The translations under genes were made by a program, and so were the position numbers. A model generated the notes under the pieces. That model did not search any database and was not told where the DNA came from. It saw only the letters and a list, made by a program, of their open reading frames with translations. Positions 48,062 to 58,296 of a stretch of 64,000 nt of DNA are shown here, piece after piece; the first letter of the stretch is position 1, and each line of letters starts with the position of its first letter. Location of the stretch: NCBI RefSeq assembly GCF_029689945.1, contig NZ_CP121451.1:434001-498000 (forward strand), read 5' to 3'. The stretch comes from Paenibacillus amylolyticus (GTDB lineage: Bacteria > Bacillota > Bacilli > Paenibacillales > Paenibacillaceae).

Positions 48062-49238
48062 TCCTCCTTTAAGCCCTTATTCATGGATACTCCCGCTCCC
48101 GACAGCATCTCATCTCTGGCTATACGAATACGGGAAGACTTTTCAAACCGTCGACGATTCCGGTCAATGCCATCCACCATATAAGCCAGCATCCGAAGCG
48201 CCAGCTCATATTGTCCGGGAATAGGCCGATCTGATTGCACGCCCTGTCCTTCTACCAGATCCATCCCTTGATAAGCTATCGGTACTTCCAGTGCTGCCGT
48301 AACGCAGTCTCGAATGTTCTGCCACGTCGGCCCTGCTGCAATTGGAAAATCAACAAAGGGGAAGCTTCCCGGATCGAGGGAATCCAGATCAAACGTTAGA
48401 TAAGCCGAGTCGACGTCGTACTTCTGCCTTACCTCGTTCAGAACATGGCTCACCCTCTCGGGTGTCATATGCTCTGCTGATATCTGAATCAAGCCGGGAT
48501 GGCTGTACATCTGATCTGCCGAGCGAAGACCACGCAGGCCAATCTGTACAACAGCAGCAACCGTACCCTGCTCAAGCAGATGTCTTACAAAATTGGAGTG
48601 ACTGGGATTCTCCTGATGAATGGCATCAATACCGCAATCATGATGGGCATCGAATTGTACCAGCATCCTTCGACTGCCCAAAGCCTTTGCCATCATCTGA
48701 AGCACTGCATATGTAATGGAATGGTCGCCGCCAATGCAGCACAATAGCGCCTGTTGATCCAGCGCATGATCCAGTGCGGCGGCCAGCCCTTTTTGATAAG
48801 GAACTGCTGTATGCGCCTCCGCTTCATCCATAAGGCAAGTACCCCAATCCTGCATGGCAACATGCTCGAGCAATCGTCTCCCACTTCCGATATCGAACAA
48901 GCTTGAATTCCCGGACTCTTGCAACGATGGATAGATGACCTTTTTCCATGATTCTACTCGTAACGCATGCGCGAGTCCGGCAACGCTGGAATTGACCATG
49001 CTTGTCCCGCCCGAATACGGAATACCCATTATACCCAGTTGGGGAGCCTGTTGACCGATGAGGGGTTCATACAAAAAAAAGGCGCTTCCGCGGGTTCCAC
49101 CCCCGGCAGATCCGGGGGAAGTTGTGGCTCCAGCTCTTTCGCAGGTTCCAGCTCATAAAACTGGCTGAACGTTTCATCCGCAGCAATCCACGTATCTGCA
49201 ATGCGACGCACGAGATAGGCAGGTTCAGATGTTTTCAT
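48058..49238 (-). CDS. Arginase/agmatinase-family ureohydrolase (one frame break)
   Basis: About 394 residues when the eight-A run 49073-49080 is lengthened by one, joining MKTSEPAYLVRRIADTW... to LYEPLIGQQAPQLGIMGIPYSGG. The manganese ligands are intact: GGDHSITYAV, VQFDAHHDCG and AYLTFDLDSLDPGSFP. Ribosome site AGGAGG stands before ATG 49238. The family cleaves guanidines to release urea. A ureohydrolase in a cluster that carries an arginine-repeat peptide suggests a peptide arginase turning Arg to Orn, as known in some RiPP pathways (OspR); free arginine or a small guanidine is equally possible. Confidence 0.82.
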
Positions 49239-49265
49239 GCAAAGGCCTCCTGTACATAGTTAGAG

Positions 49266-50653
49266 TCAAGTCTGTGTGGAATAGCTGTTATTCGACAACG
49301 TCGCTTCACCTTCTGAACTAATGTCCTTATCCGCAGAAGGCTCCATGTATTCCCGCCTCAGCATTCGCATGAAAGGCAGGAGAAACGACGACATGCCGAC
49401 AACATTCATGCCCGCAATCACCGCATAGAAGTAAGTAACTTCATTGAAGGCCCGAGTCAGTCCCCAGCCAAGTGCGATAATAATCAGAAAATACACCGCA
49501 TTCAGGAGTATGGCCTGGTATCCACGCCCGCTCTGTTCCATCGTCAGCAAGGTTGTCATCATGGGACCCATGCCAACATAAGAAAGAGCCACGATGGACA
49601 GATACCGCGCTGCTTCGGCTCGGGTTGCCGCGTCTTCGATCAGGAATGCGATTAGCGGATCTCGCCAGATCCAGACGGCAACGGCAATGATTACGTACAG
49701 AACAAAGGATTGCAGCAGACCTTGGCGATAACTTGCATAGGCCCTTGGCCGGTGTGGTGATTGCAAATTATGGTTGATGATAATGCCGATGGCCGAGCCA
49801 ATGACGATACCCGGGAGGATCGCCATCGTCTGGATTCGATAACCCACGCCAAAACCGGCAACTGCCCCTTCACCAAAGTGACTGACAATTTTATTGAAAA
49901 AAAATGTACTCAGAAAAATCATGCAGTACGAGATAAACACAGGAATACCGACATGCCTGAGGGCTATCAGATGTTTTTGTGCAAAAGCAAAGCGTTCAAA
50001 GATCATCTCTCGACGAATGAACAGAATTAGCAGAGAGATGGTCAAGGACAGGACAGAAGTGATCAGGTTGGCATAGATGATGCCCTTCAGATCCAGACCG
50101 AAGACCGACACAAAGGTGTACACGAGAGCAATGTTCAGCATCGCCATCCCAACCGCATTCCACGACGCTGCCTGTGCACGGCCCAGCCCTCGTAACGCGG
50201 CACTGGTCACTGCCGCCAGGACAGCCGGGATGCTCACTGCCATCATGCCCCCTACATACAGCGTAAACATGGGCCCAATGTCGGCAGGCACACGATAAAA
50301 CCATGAGAGCAGAGGGGTCAGTAGCATGACCATTCCCCGGTCAGAATGGCAAGCAGCAATGCACTGCCCATCATGTGCACGAATAGCTGGGTAAATGCAC
50401 GAGAGCCCCCGGAACGACTGCGCGCTGCCGCGACCTGAACTGACAGCTGCATCGCTTCGATGATGGCAATCATGACGAATGAGACGGGAATATACAATGA
50501 GAGCACATATAATACACTTTGACTCGTATGACCTAGGAAAAATACATTGGCCAGTTGTGTAATCACGTTAACCAGAGAAGCGAGCAGCATCGGAACGGCC
50601 GTACGCAATAACAAACGATGGATCGAGCCGGCCGTATAATCGATCCCCTGCAT
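49266..50653 (-). CDS. MATE-family exporter (one frame break)
   Basis: About 462 residues with 12 hydrophobic helices. It starts MQGIDYTAGSIHRLLLRTAV after GGAGGTGAA; the longer ATG at 50668 overlaps the ribosome site. A missing base in CCCC 50335-50338 splits it; repair reads ILTGGMVMLLTPLLSWFYRV. The two-bundle MATE pattern is plain (VPMLLASLVNVITQLANVFFLGH; FGVGYRIQTMAILPGIVIGSAIGI). It uses ion gradients to export small molecules and is the likely exporter of the cluster product. Confidence 0.85.
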
Positions 50654-50775
50654 GGGGTTCACCTCCACAATTCATGAAGTCTTGATTGCTTGATTCATTG
50701 CAAGCCTGCTGAGTATCGGCAGACGTATCACATGCACGCAACATGCAGATATCATCCGATCATCATCCCATGAGA

Positions 50776-51603
50776 TCAGCATGACCCGATCATCTGGCCT
50801 GATGATCCCCGCTCTAGCTTATCTGCAAGCTGTATCCATACATCCCCGCTCTGATAGTCGGCTCGCGCTGCACTGCCATAGAGTCGTAATCCCAGTCTCG
50901 ACTGAAGAATGATGTGCTCAGCTGCATAACCTTCCATCCATTCGCGGATCATGGCTCGTGCCTCGGATGCAAAAGCCGTGGCTTCATCCGATCTGATAAT
51001 TCGTTTTCCGGCATAGTGTACCTGCAACGCTCCTTGACCGAGTCCTGCCTCAAGCGCTACAGCCATGTCACCCTGATCAACCTCAGGTTTGGACGGTCGA
51101 CCATATCCAATCTGTCCATCGTCATGGAGAATCCGCTGCTCCACCAGCACAATTGCCGTCCGCTCGTTAGGAAGCATGCTCCAAAGAGCGACCTGAATGG
51201 CCTCGGTTCCTGCGAGCGCACCCATATGGGTAATCCCTATGGGATGATCAACTTGCCACGGTGCCGTTTCAAGCATTCGAGCAAGCGGAGCATTCAGTGC
51301 ATGACGTTCCGGGCAGGTCTGAGCAAGGATTAACCAATCCCAGTGCGCATTAATACCCAAGCACTCCAGCACCATAAGCGCAAGATCACCAGCTGTTACC
51401 CTTCTCCCGTCCACCATAAGGGAGCGAGTCAGCGTTCCCACGCGACCATAATAGTGATCCTCCATGTATATGTGGGGCGATACGTAAACATAATCATCCG
51501 GTGTTGGCCAATCCAGCGTGTACAGATGATCCTCCGCAGTAAGCCAGCTAATCTGTTCCACATAGATGGGCGCGCCAATGTCACCCTGAAGTGAATCAGA
51601 CAT
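50776..51603 (-). CDS. Degenerate thiolase-fold protein (KAS-like)
   Basis: 276 residues starting MSDSLQGDIGAPIYVEQISW, overlapping the acyl-CoA-dehydrogenase gene by eight bases. The segment GITHMGALAGTEAIQVALWSMLPNERTAIVLVEQ has the thiolase nucleophile-helix pattern but with Gly-Ala instead of the active Cys, and no PHxxN histidine box is found. It probably works as a non-catalytic partner of a KAS III, like chain-length-factor-type subunits. It is one of two such proteins here (see 54467). Confidence 0.6.
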   Translation of the reverse strand: MSDSLQGDIGAPIYVEQISWLTAEDHLYTLDWPTPDDYVYVSPHIYMEDHYYGRVGTLTRSLMVDGRRVTAGDLALMVLECLGINAHWDWLILAQTCPERHALNAPLARMLETAPWQVDHPIGITHMGALAGTEAIQVALWSMLPNERTAIVLVEQRILHDDGQIGYGRPSKPEVDQGDMAVALEAGLGQGALQVHYAGKRIIRSDEATAFASEARAMIREWMEGYAAEHIILQSRLGLRLYGSAARADYQSGDVWIQLADKLERGSSGQMIGSC

Positions 51604-52753
51604 GCTGCATCTTCCCGTTGGCATACGCCTGAAAAACGTTAATCTTCTGAATGGACGTTGTGCCTTCCATGAACTCAAACGCCCTTGCATCGCGATACCA
51701 TTTGTTCAATAGAGGATGCTCCAGCATGGAACCAGGCCCCATCATCTCCAGTGCCCATTCCGTCGCTTCCTCGGCAACGGACGCAGCCCGTATTTTACTA
51801 AGGGAAGCCAGATATCCCTTATTCGCATCATGGTCAATCTCTGCTGCTGCATTCCGAATCATGCTGCGCAGTGCATGCAGACGCATCTCCAGTCGCTCCA
51901 GTTCCGTCTTTTCGCGTTCTGTATAGATCATTCTGTGCTCCACAACATAATCATACGCAGCCTGTGCGACACCAAGCGCCAATGCCGCCACGCTAGGACG
52001 CATCCGGTGGAATGTACGCAGTGCCCCCCACAGCCCACGCTTGGTTGGGCTTAAATGACGACCCAGAATATCTTTCTCTTCCAGTTGGAGGGACTCGAAT
52101 TGCAGGTGGCTGAGCTGCAAACCGCGAAGCCCCATCGTATCCAGCGGGGTTGCTGTGAAACCCGGCAGGGAAGGATCAACTATAGCGACCTGAATACCCA
52201 AAGGCGTACGATTGGTCTGGGCAAATACCAGTCCAATACTCGCCCGGTGTCCGTTCCCAATGTAAAATTTATGTCCGGTTAGCTCCATCCGCCCATCCGG
52301 ATGCCGCGTAATCCGCGTGCTGATCTCGGTTGCATCCGAACCCTTCTCCGGCTCTGACAGAGCAAAAACAGCCCAAGCCGGCCCTTTCAGAAAGTGGCTG
52401 TAAAAGCGCTCCTTCTGCTCCTGATCGCCCAGGTCAATCATGACAATGCTGGACATGGAAGGACCAGGTCCTCCCAGAAAAACGCCCGCATCTCCTGCGG
52501 ACAGCTGCTCAATCGTAATGACTCTTTCCAGCGAAGAGAGTCCATAATATCGATCCTGACCTATGGTAACAATCGGCTGACCGCCATACTCCGGGGGGAT
52601 CATCATATGATTGATGGCTTGCAGGGCTGACGTGTGCAAAAACTCGGTCAGCCGGTCTGGCTCCCGGTCGATAATCTGACCGATCTGGCGAAGCTCCACA
52701 GCATACTGCTTCATCACTTGCTCGAAAATCGCAATCGTTGATGGCGTAATCAT
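51596..52753 (-). CDS. Acyl-CoA/acyl-ACP dehydrogenase-like flavoprotein
   Basis: 385 residues from ATG 52753, seven bases after AAGGAGG. Domain features: N-terminal helices, VFALSEPEKGSDATEISTRITR as the flavin contact, GHKFYIGNGHRASIGLVFAQT, and the C-terminal helical domain with YDYVVEHRMIYTEREKTELER and EWALEMMGPGSMLEHPLLNKWYRDARAFEFMEGTTSIQ. It uses FAD to desaturate or oxidise an acyl thioester, here most likely on the ACP. It overlaps the preceding gene by one base. Confidence 0.85.
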   Translation of the reverse strand: MITPSTIAIFEQVMKQYAVELRQIGQIIDREPDRLTEFLHTSALQAINHMMIPPEYGGQPIVTIGQDRYYGLSSLERVITIEQLSAGDAGVFLGGPGPSMSSIVMIDLGDQEQKERFYSHFLKGPAWAVFALSEPEKGSDATEISTRITRHPDGRMELTGHKFYIGNGHRASIGLVFAQTNRTPLGIQVAIVDPSLPGFTATPLDTMGLRGLQLSHLQFESLQLEEKDILGRHLSPTKRGLWGALRTFHRMRPSVAALALGVAQAAYDYVVEHRMIYTEREKTELERLEMRLHALRSMIRNAAAEIDHDANKGYLASLSKIRAASVAEEATEWALEMMGPGSMLEHPLLNKWYRDARAFEFMEGTTSIQKINVFQAYANGKMQHV

Positions 52754-53480
52754 CAATATTCCTCCTTAGCGGGCAACAGCATATTTTTCACCAGTTGACC
52801 TGCATAGGTATACGCAGATATGCCATGTCTCAAAAAACCGAAACCGCCGCCAAGACGTTGAATTTGTCGGAAGGCCTCATCCAATTCCTGATGTATCCAC
52901 GCATGGACCCGAACTGATGGAAGACCTGGATTGGCTAGAGGAAACGGTCCTCAGGCAACGTTTCCGCCATATAGAGCGTTGTCAGGATGTCCGCGACCAT
53001 GCCTTTCACGAGCTGGTGCTGAAACGTGGATTGCCCGCCCGATATTCGAACTGACAAATGCCTGCGAACCTGCTCCAGGCCAGCCTTGCACAGATCTGCG
53101 CGGAACTCAAGCAGACGTGTTCTTAGCTCATTCGAGGTTACTCCCTCGCCTGATGTCTCAATCTTCTCCCCCTCGTTCGGCTCTACCTTGTATAACAGCA
53201 GCCCGGAGGGTTCCAGCATCCGATCCTGTACTGGATCAGCATTTAGCTGGTTCCAACGATACAGCCCGGCTGATTCCTCATGCCAAAGCAAAGGATCCCG
53301 TTCGATGAGATGAGCGGTTGCGAGCACGTAAGGCCCTGCTGCCAGAAGCACTGGCTTATCGCTCAGTAGCAAGGTTTTCTTCTCCAACATCTCCGAGATC
53401 GGAGCAACGGGGTTGCCTCCTGCCTTTGATCCGACGGGCTTCGCATCTGCGCCCTGGAATTCAATAACGTGCATTGCCAT
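52753..53480 (-). CDS. Short acyl-CoA-dehydrogenase-like protein (one frame break)
   Basis: About 242 residues when a base missing near GGAAA 52940-52944 is restored; the repaired frame runs through EDRFPLANPGLPSVRVHAWI to FGFLRHGISAYTYAGQLVKNM and ends TGA 52753. The second half resembles the ACAD C-terminal domain (VRRHLSVRISGGQSTFQHQLVKGMVADILTTLYMAE, QRLGGGFGFLRHG), but the N-terminal flavin-binding domain is reduced or divergent. It may be a partner of the full-length dehydrogenase next door. I do not know a named subfamily. Confidence 0.6.
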
Positions 53481-53495
53481 TCCTCCTGTTCATTC

Positions 53496-54446
53496 TTATT
53501 GGCATCTTGCATGCTCCAACAGTGCAAAACCAAAAAAACTGCCAAGCCCGATACTGACCATGATGGAGTGTCCCTTCCTGCATACCCAGTCCTGCTCCAA
53601 CCCCGATCTCAGGTTGATAAACGGATCAGTGGAGAAGGTGTGTCCGATTCGCTGAATGTTATCCGTATATATCCGTTCAAGTCCAACCCGTGTACGTCGC
53701 GAGAATTCTTTCCAGGTGGTCCAGTTCACATTATGAGGCAAAATATGATCCACATCTTCGAAACTCAAACCTTGCGTTGACAGCAGCTCTTCCATCCCTT
53801 GAATGATATGGTCCACGTACAAACGGTTAAATGCCGAAATCTCATCGGCAGTTGCATGATAGCCGGTGTGAAACCGGGTATCTCGCAGCATATGCGTCGC
53901 CTGAATGACATGCTGACAGCTCTCTCTGCTCAATAGAACAGCTACCGCAGAATCACCCAGAATGGCCGATTTACGCAGATAACGCCATTCGGGAGGTAAA
54001 AAATTGAATTGATCTGCACAGATCAACAGCACATTCCGAATGTGGGGTTGTGTTTGCGAGATTCGTTCAAGCCATTGAAGAGCTGCTATCGACGATGCAC
54101 AGTTCATTTGGGATATGCCATAGAACGGTACATGTTCCAGCCCGAAGCGCCGGAGGACACGCTGCACAAGCCTGTAATCGCCCGGCGTCTGCACCTGGAA
54201 GGAATGGACATAGAGAACAAGGTCGATCCCTGAAAAGGACGGTTTGGTCTGAAGCCGTTCCACAGCCTGCACGATCGTATCGTCAAGCATCTGCCCCGGT
54301 TCCATGACAGGCACCCCTTTCAGGCGGTGGTACTTGCGCAGAAACTGAAGCTCGCCTTTCCCAAGCTCCAGGGCAGCCAGTACCTCTTCCGGTGACTGAA
54401 TCTGTTCAGGCAAATAGACGCCAATATCCACAATACCAAACCCCAA
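53496..54446 (-). CDS. 3-oxoacyl-ACP synthase III-like enzyme (KAS III #2)
   Basis: About 317 residues from TTG 54446, seven bases after AAGGAGG; an ATG frame start at 54488 would overlap the upstream gene. Nucleophile Cys in YGISQMNCASSIAALQW and His in HILPHNVNWTTW are present. The usual third catalytic Asn is replaced by the motif IQRIGHTFSTDPFINL, as in KAS III relatives with acyl-transfer or unusual condensation roles. Its neighbours are a degenerate thiolase-fold gene upstream and the short ACAD gene downstream. Confidence 0.78.
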   Translation of the reverse strand: MGFGIVDIGVYLPEQIQSPEEVLAALELGKGELQFLRKYHRLKGVPVMEPGQMLDDTIVQAVERLQTKPSFSGIDLVLYVHSFQVQTPGDYRLVQRVLRRFGLEHVPFYGISQMNCASSIAALQWLERISQTQPHIRNVLLICADQFNFLPPEWRYLRKSAILGDSAVAVLLSRESCQHVIQATHMLRDTRFHTGYHATADEISAFNRLYVDHIIQGMEELLSTQGLSFEDVDHILPHNVNWTTWKEFSRRTRVGLERIYTDNIQRIGHTFSTDPFINLRSGLEQDWVCRKGHSIMVSIGLGSFFGFALLEHARCQ

Positions 54447-54466
54447 TGATCTCCCTCCTTCTGCGA

Positions 54467-55345
54467 TTAATGCTCCTTCATGTTCCATTCACAAGTCCGG
54501 ATCAGCAAAGCGTGAATGAACGAATCCGTCTGCTCCAGATGCATAAGACATATGTACTCGCCCCCGTCCTTCTCCTCCAGCAGCTCCTGTAATGCGAAGA
54601 ATGGCGCTGCACTCCAGCGCGATGGATCATAATAACGCTTCAGTCCACATTGGCTGTACCATGCAGCCTGATTGCACTGCTGCTCCAGATCAGGATGGAT
54701 AAGCAGGTTAATCTGATTCAGGTGAACGGATGCCTGGGCACATAATCGATCCAGTACCAACTCCGCAGTATCGACTATGGAACTCTCGGCATGTCGCATC
54801 TCCACACCAAGCAGGGAGGGTCCAACGCCTGTCATTCGCTCAAGGTATATCGCTGCTGCCGTGTCCGGCCCAGCCTGTGAATGAAGTTCCCTCGTTTCAT
54901 AGGGGAGGGCCGTCTGGTCCATGACCAGCAGCATGCCTTTCCTGTAACCTTCTCTGCCCAAATAGTGCTGAAGCATATGGAGCGCCGCAAAAGGAGCACC
55001 AAAACCCAGATCATTTACAGCAAAACTGATAAAACGAGCCTGATAACGATCCATCAAATAATTCACAATCGATATGTCCGGGCGGGTATTCGGAAAATTG
55101 TAGGCCAGCAGCAATACATCCACATCCTGCATGACCCGATCAAGTCCCGTTTCCTCCAGCAGTTCCACACTCATCTCGTGATAGGCATTGTTGTTACGAC
55201 CCTGTAAAAGCTGAACGTCGTACTTGATCGGAGTACCTGCGAGCATGTCCTGATGAAATCTCAGCAGTTCCGGATGATCGAACGGTGGCTTCTTCTCCGA
55301 GAACAATCTGACTCCCATCTCCCGTATAGCAACAGGCGAAGCCAT
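54467..55345 (-). CDS. Degenerate thiolase-fold protein (KAS-like, second)
   Basis: 292 residues; start overlaps the ACP stop (TGATG). The thiolase pattern is seen in ISFAVNDLGFGAPFAALHMLQHYLG, then GMLLVMDQTALPY and AGPDTAAAIYLERM, but the nucleophile Cys is absent (Gly/Phe in its place) and the C-terminal half keeps only HPDLEQQ. Paired with the active KAS III at 53496-54446, it could form a heterodimer. It directly follows the ACP in the operon. Confidence 0.62.
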   Translation of the reverse strand: MASPVAIREMGVRLFSEKKPPFDHPELLRFHQDMLAGTPIKYDVQLLQGRNNNAYHEMSVELLEETGLDRVMQDVDVLLLAYNFPNTRPDISIVNYLMDRYQARFISFAVNDLGFGAPFAALHMLQHYLGREGYRKGMLLVMDQTALPYETRELHSQAGPDTAAAIYLERMTGVGPSLLGVEMRHAESSIVDTAELVLDRLCAQASVHLNQINLLIHPDLEQQCNQAAWYSQCGLKRYYDPSRWSAAPFFALQELLEEKDGGEYICLMHLEQTDSFIHALLIRTCEWNMKEH

Positions 55346-55614
55346 CAGGCTGCAATGAGCTGCTTCTCAATATAAGCAGCCAGGGAGCCTACCGTATCGA
55401 ATACATCGGGCTCCAGATCATCCGGGTCAATCTCCAGACCTTCAATCCGGTCTTCCAGCGTCATCAGCAGTTCCAGAACCGAGGTCGAATCCAGATACAG
55501 CTCGTCAAACAAAGATGTGCTTAATTGAATATCCTGTCTGGCTTCCGTATTCAACACTTCAGCAAGGGCACCCTTGATCTCTTCAAGCAATACTGCAGTT
55601 GTCATGATTATCAT
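55345..55614 (-). CDS. Acyl carrier protein
   Basis: 89 residues from ATG 55614 (ATG 55605 is an alternative). The attachment site is ELYLDSTSVLELLMTLEDRI: Asp42-Ser43 with hydrophobic helix 2, the pattern of a phosphopantetheinylated carrier. Helix 3 contains DDLEPDVFDTVGSLAAYIE. It stands between the BtrK-like decarboxylase and a thiolase-fold gene, so it is the likely scaffold on which an amino acid is loaded, decarboxylated and extended. Activation would come from the Sfp-type enzyme at 43691. Confidence 0.88.
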   Translation of the reverse strand: MIIMTTAVLLEEIKGALAEVLNTEARQDIQLSTSLFDELYLDSTSVLELLMTLEDRIEGLEIDPDDLEPDVFDTVGSLAAYIEKQLIAA

Positions 55615-55623
55615 CTCTCCTCA

Positions 55624-56909
55624 TCAATTGGTTATTGCCGTATGGGATATTTGAATCAAGCGTTGCTTGGACAATAGATCCTGCGGAGTATCCCGCTCAC
55701 GGATCAAATGAGCCTCCCCAGCGACAATCAGAACTTCCGCCGGACTTCCGTGACTCAAAAAGTGTGTGGGAGAAGCCGTTGGTCCGTAGGCTCCCGAATG
55801 AAAAACACCAATCAGATCGCCTTGTTCAACAGGTGGAAGCAGGACCCGCTTCCCAACAACATCGTTGGGCGTACATAAAGGACCCGTAATATTGTATTCG
55901 GCTACAGGGGACTCGCCATAACGCGTCAGAGAGGCAATCGGAAAGTTACGCTTCACGTAAGAACCGGTGCCCACCGCCGCCATATGGCAGTTCGTTCCAC
56001 CATCGGTTACTACGAATTGCTCTCCATACGACTGCTTGACGTATAAGGCTCGACTGACCAGCATACCGCAGGTGCCTACCAGATATCGCCCAAGCTCCAT
56101 AAACAGCCGGGTGTTGATATGGCTATTCCGAAACGATTCGAACATTGGATTCAACTCTTCTGTCAGTGTGGCGATGGATAGAAACTGCTCACCTTCATGG
56201 TAGGGCACACCCAGTCCCCACCTACATCCACCATACGCAGCGTGATATCCAGCTCGTTCTCAATTCGATCAGCCAGTTCCAGAATATGACGGGTATTCTG
56301 AACGATCGGTTCTACATCCAACATGCGGGTTCCCATGTACACGTGAAGTCCCATGATCTCCACATGGGAGAAGCTCTCGAACTGACCTTTCCCCTGGAGC
56401 ACACTTTGTTCATCCATACCAAACTGACGTGGTTTGCCACCCATGGTCAACCTGGAGCCTTTAACAGAAAAAGACGGGTTCACTCGCAGCGCTACCGGCA
56501 CGATTCGCCCCTCACTTGCAGCGATGCTCTCAATGCGCTCCAGCTCCTGGAACGATTCACATACGATCGCATATATGCCCAGACGTATGCATGCCGTTAT
56601 CTCTTCATCACTTTTACCTGGTCCGAGAAAAATAATGTTTTCTGGCGCTACTCCGGCCTGCACAGCCGTATGCAATTCGGCCAGAGAACACACCTCTGCC
56701 TGTGCTCCCATCTCCCGCAGCATGTTAACGATCGAGATATTGGGATTCGCTTTCAATGAATAGAACAGCTCCACTTGAGGCGTAAGCAATCCCCTGAGCT
56801 CTTGATACACCTGTTGCAACACATTCCCGTCATATATATACAGCGGGGTCCCGAATCTCTCGGCGATGTCCGAAACAGGCATCTGCTGAATCTGATATTC
56901 CGTAGACAA
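55624..56909 (-). CDS. BtrK-like PLP-dependent decarboxylase (one frame break)
   Basis: About 429 residues of the fold-type III (LysA-like) decarboxylase family. The PLP lysine is in LFYSLKANPNISI; GGGLGVPYHEGEQF gives the phosphate loop only after one base is added in CCCC 56216-56219. The C-terminal part holds GRYLVGTCGMLVS, TDGGTNCHMA, GPLCTPNDVVGKRV and HSGAYGPTASPTHFLSH. Segments MGGKPRQFGMDE and IMGLHVYMGTRMLD resemble, as I remember it, BtrK of butirosin synthesis, which decarboxylates an aminoacyl-ACP (glutamyl) to a GABA thioester. With the adjacent ACP and ATP-grasp gene, that triad seems complete. The exact substrate is unknown. Confidence 0.82.
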
Positions 56910-58296
56910 TCACATCACCTCGTTCATGGAAGATAGGACGGCTTCGATCGCTTCATCGATTACTCCCAGCCGTTCAGGAGAGGAAGCAATAATCACGCCA
57001 TACAGACGTCCGGAGAACAAGGTCCCCTCACTTCTGAATGCGGCATTGACTGTGGCAAAATTATTGATCAGCAATCCTTCACCACGCTTCGGTTCAAACA
57101 TCAGCTCACCCAGCCTGGAACGAAGTACCCAGTATTCCAGCAGATGATTGAGCTTAAGCGTATATTTTTTCGCCAATCCACATTTATTCTCGGGCAGCCA
57201 TTGATGTTGAATGTTGGTCTGATAGGTAGACATATTAAACCGGGCATTAATCTCAAGGTTGGGCCAGATTGTACCGTCCTCGTCCAGAATGGCGTCCACG
57301 CCGGCAATGCCATAATATCCATCCCGATACAGGGCTGCTCCAATTCGCATGGCCGCTTCGTGAATGACCCCAAGCTGAACATCGTTGAGCCGTGAAGGCA
57401 TGAGATGCCCCTGGTGCACACCTTGCTCCACCAGCGATTCCTTCACGCCAAGAAACTCTACTCCGCCGGATCGATCAATGAGAATCTGGTAATTCAGGTC
57501 ACAGATTTTATCAATCCATTGTTCAAGCACGTAGTTAATCTGCCGAATTCCCTTCTTACTTGCCTGTTTCTCCAGCATGCTCATACATTTGTGAAACCTG
57601 GCTTCATCGGTGATGACGGTAATTCCCTTGCCCGATACACCCATGGAATCCTTGAGCACAAGCCGTCCACCCTGCTCTAGCACAGACTTTAGCTGATCGA
57701 AACCGGACACCAGTTCATCCAGAGACGTACACTCCACGCCAGGAATCTGGCGAATGCCCAGCTCTGCGTTGAGACGGCGGGAATAGCCCTTGTCATTCAC
57801 CTTGCGGAAGATATCCGAGGATGGAACAGCCAGTGGAATTCCGGTCTGTCGAGAATTCCTCTTCCTGATTCGAGGTGCCGAAGGGAACCAGATAAGCATT
57901 CGTTCCAGCAGCTTGTGACAATTCCCGCAGCTTGTCCATCGTTCTTGGACAATTCAGAAGATTAGCGGTAATATTCATCGCCGGATCATTGTGCTCCACC
58001 GTTATGCATTGGGAGCGGCCAAAGCCAAGAGCCTGTGCATCTGCCAGAAATCCCTGATCCGGCGGAGCCTTGAGCAGGATGATATCGTTCTCTTCAGCGA
58101 GGAAAACACCCAATTCCTCCATCCGGTTAACAACATCCGCAGCCGAGCCTATGCTTAATGAGGGTAGCTTGAGAATATCCGTTTCGCTCCAATATTCCTC
58201 CACTTCAAAATTATTCAGATAGACAAATGTAACATCATACCGGCCCGTTAACGCCCACTTGAGCCTGCTCGAAAAATCCGTCAATACGGTGGTCAC
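56910..58296 (-). CDS. BtrJ/PGM1-like ATP-grasp ligase with pre-ATP-grasp domain (one frame break)
   Basis: About 462 residues. The N-terminal pre-ATP-grasp domain (TDFSSRLKWALTGRYDVTFVYLNNFEV) is followed by the ATP-grasp fold: ERLVLKDSMGVSGKGITVI-type GGRLVLKDSMGVSGKGI, YVLEQWIDKICDLNYQILID and GIAGVDAILDEDGTIWPNLEINARF. One extra base near CC 57858-57859 breaks the frame. GTG 58296 is preferred: its TGA overlap with the KAS III stop and AGGAGG upstream fit. In butirosin the analogue loads glutamate on an ACP; PGM1 relatives join peptides. Here it probably loads the starter amino acid on the ACP. Confidence 0.78.
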
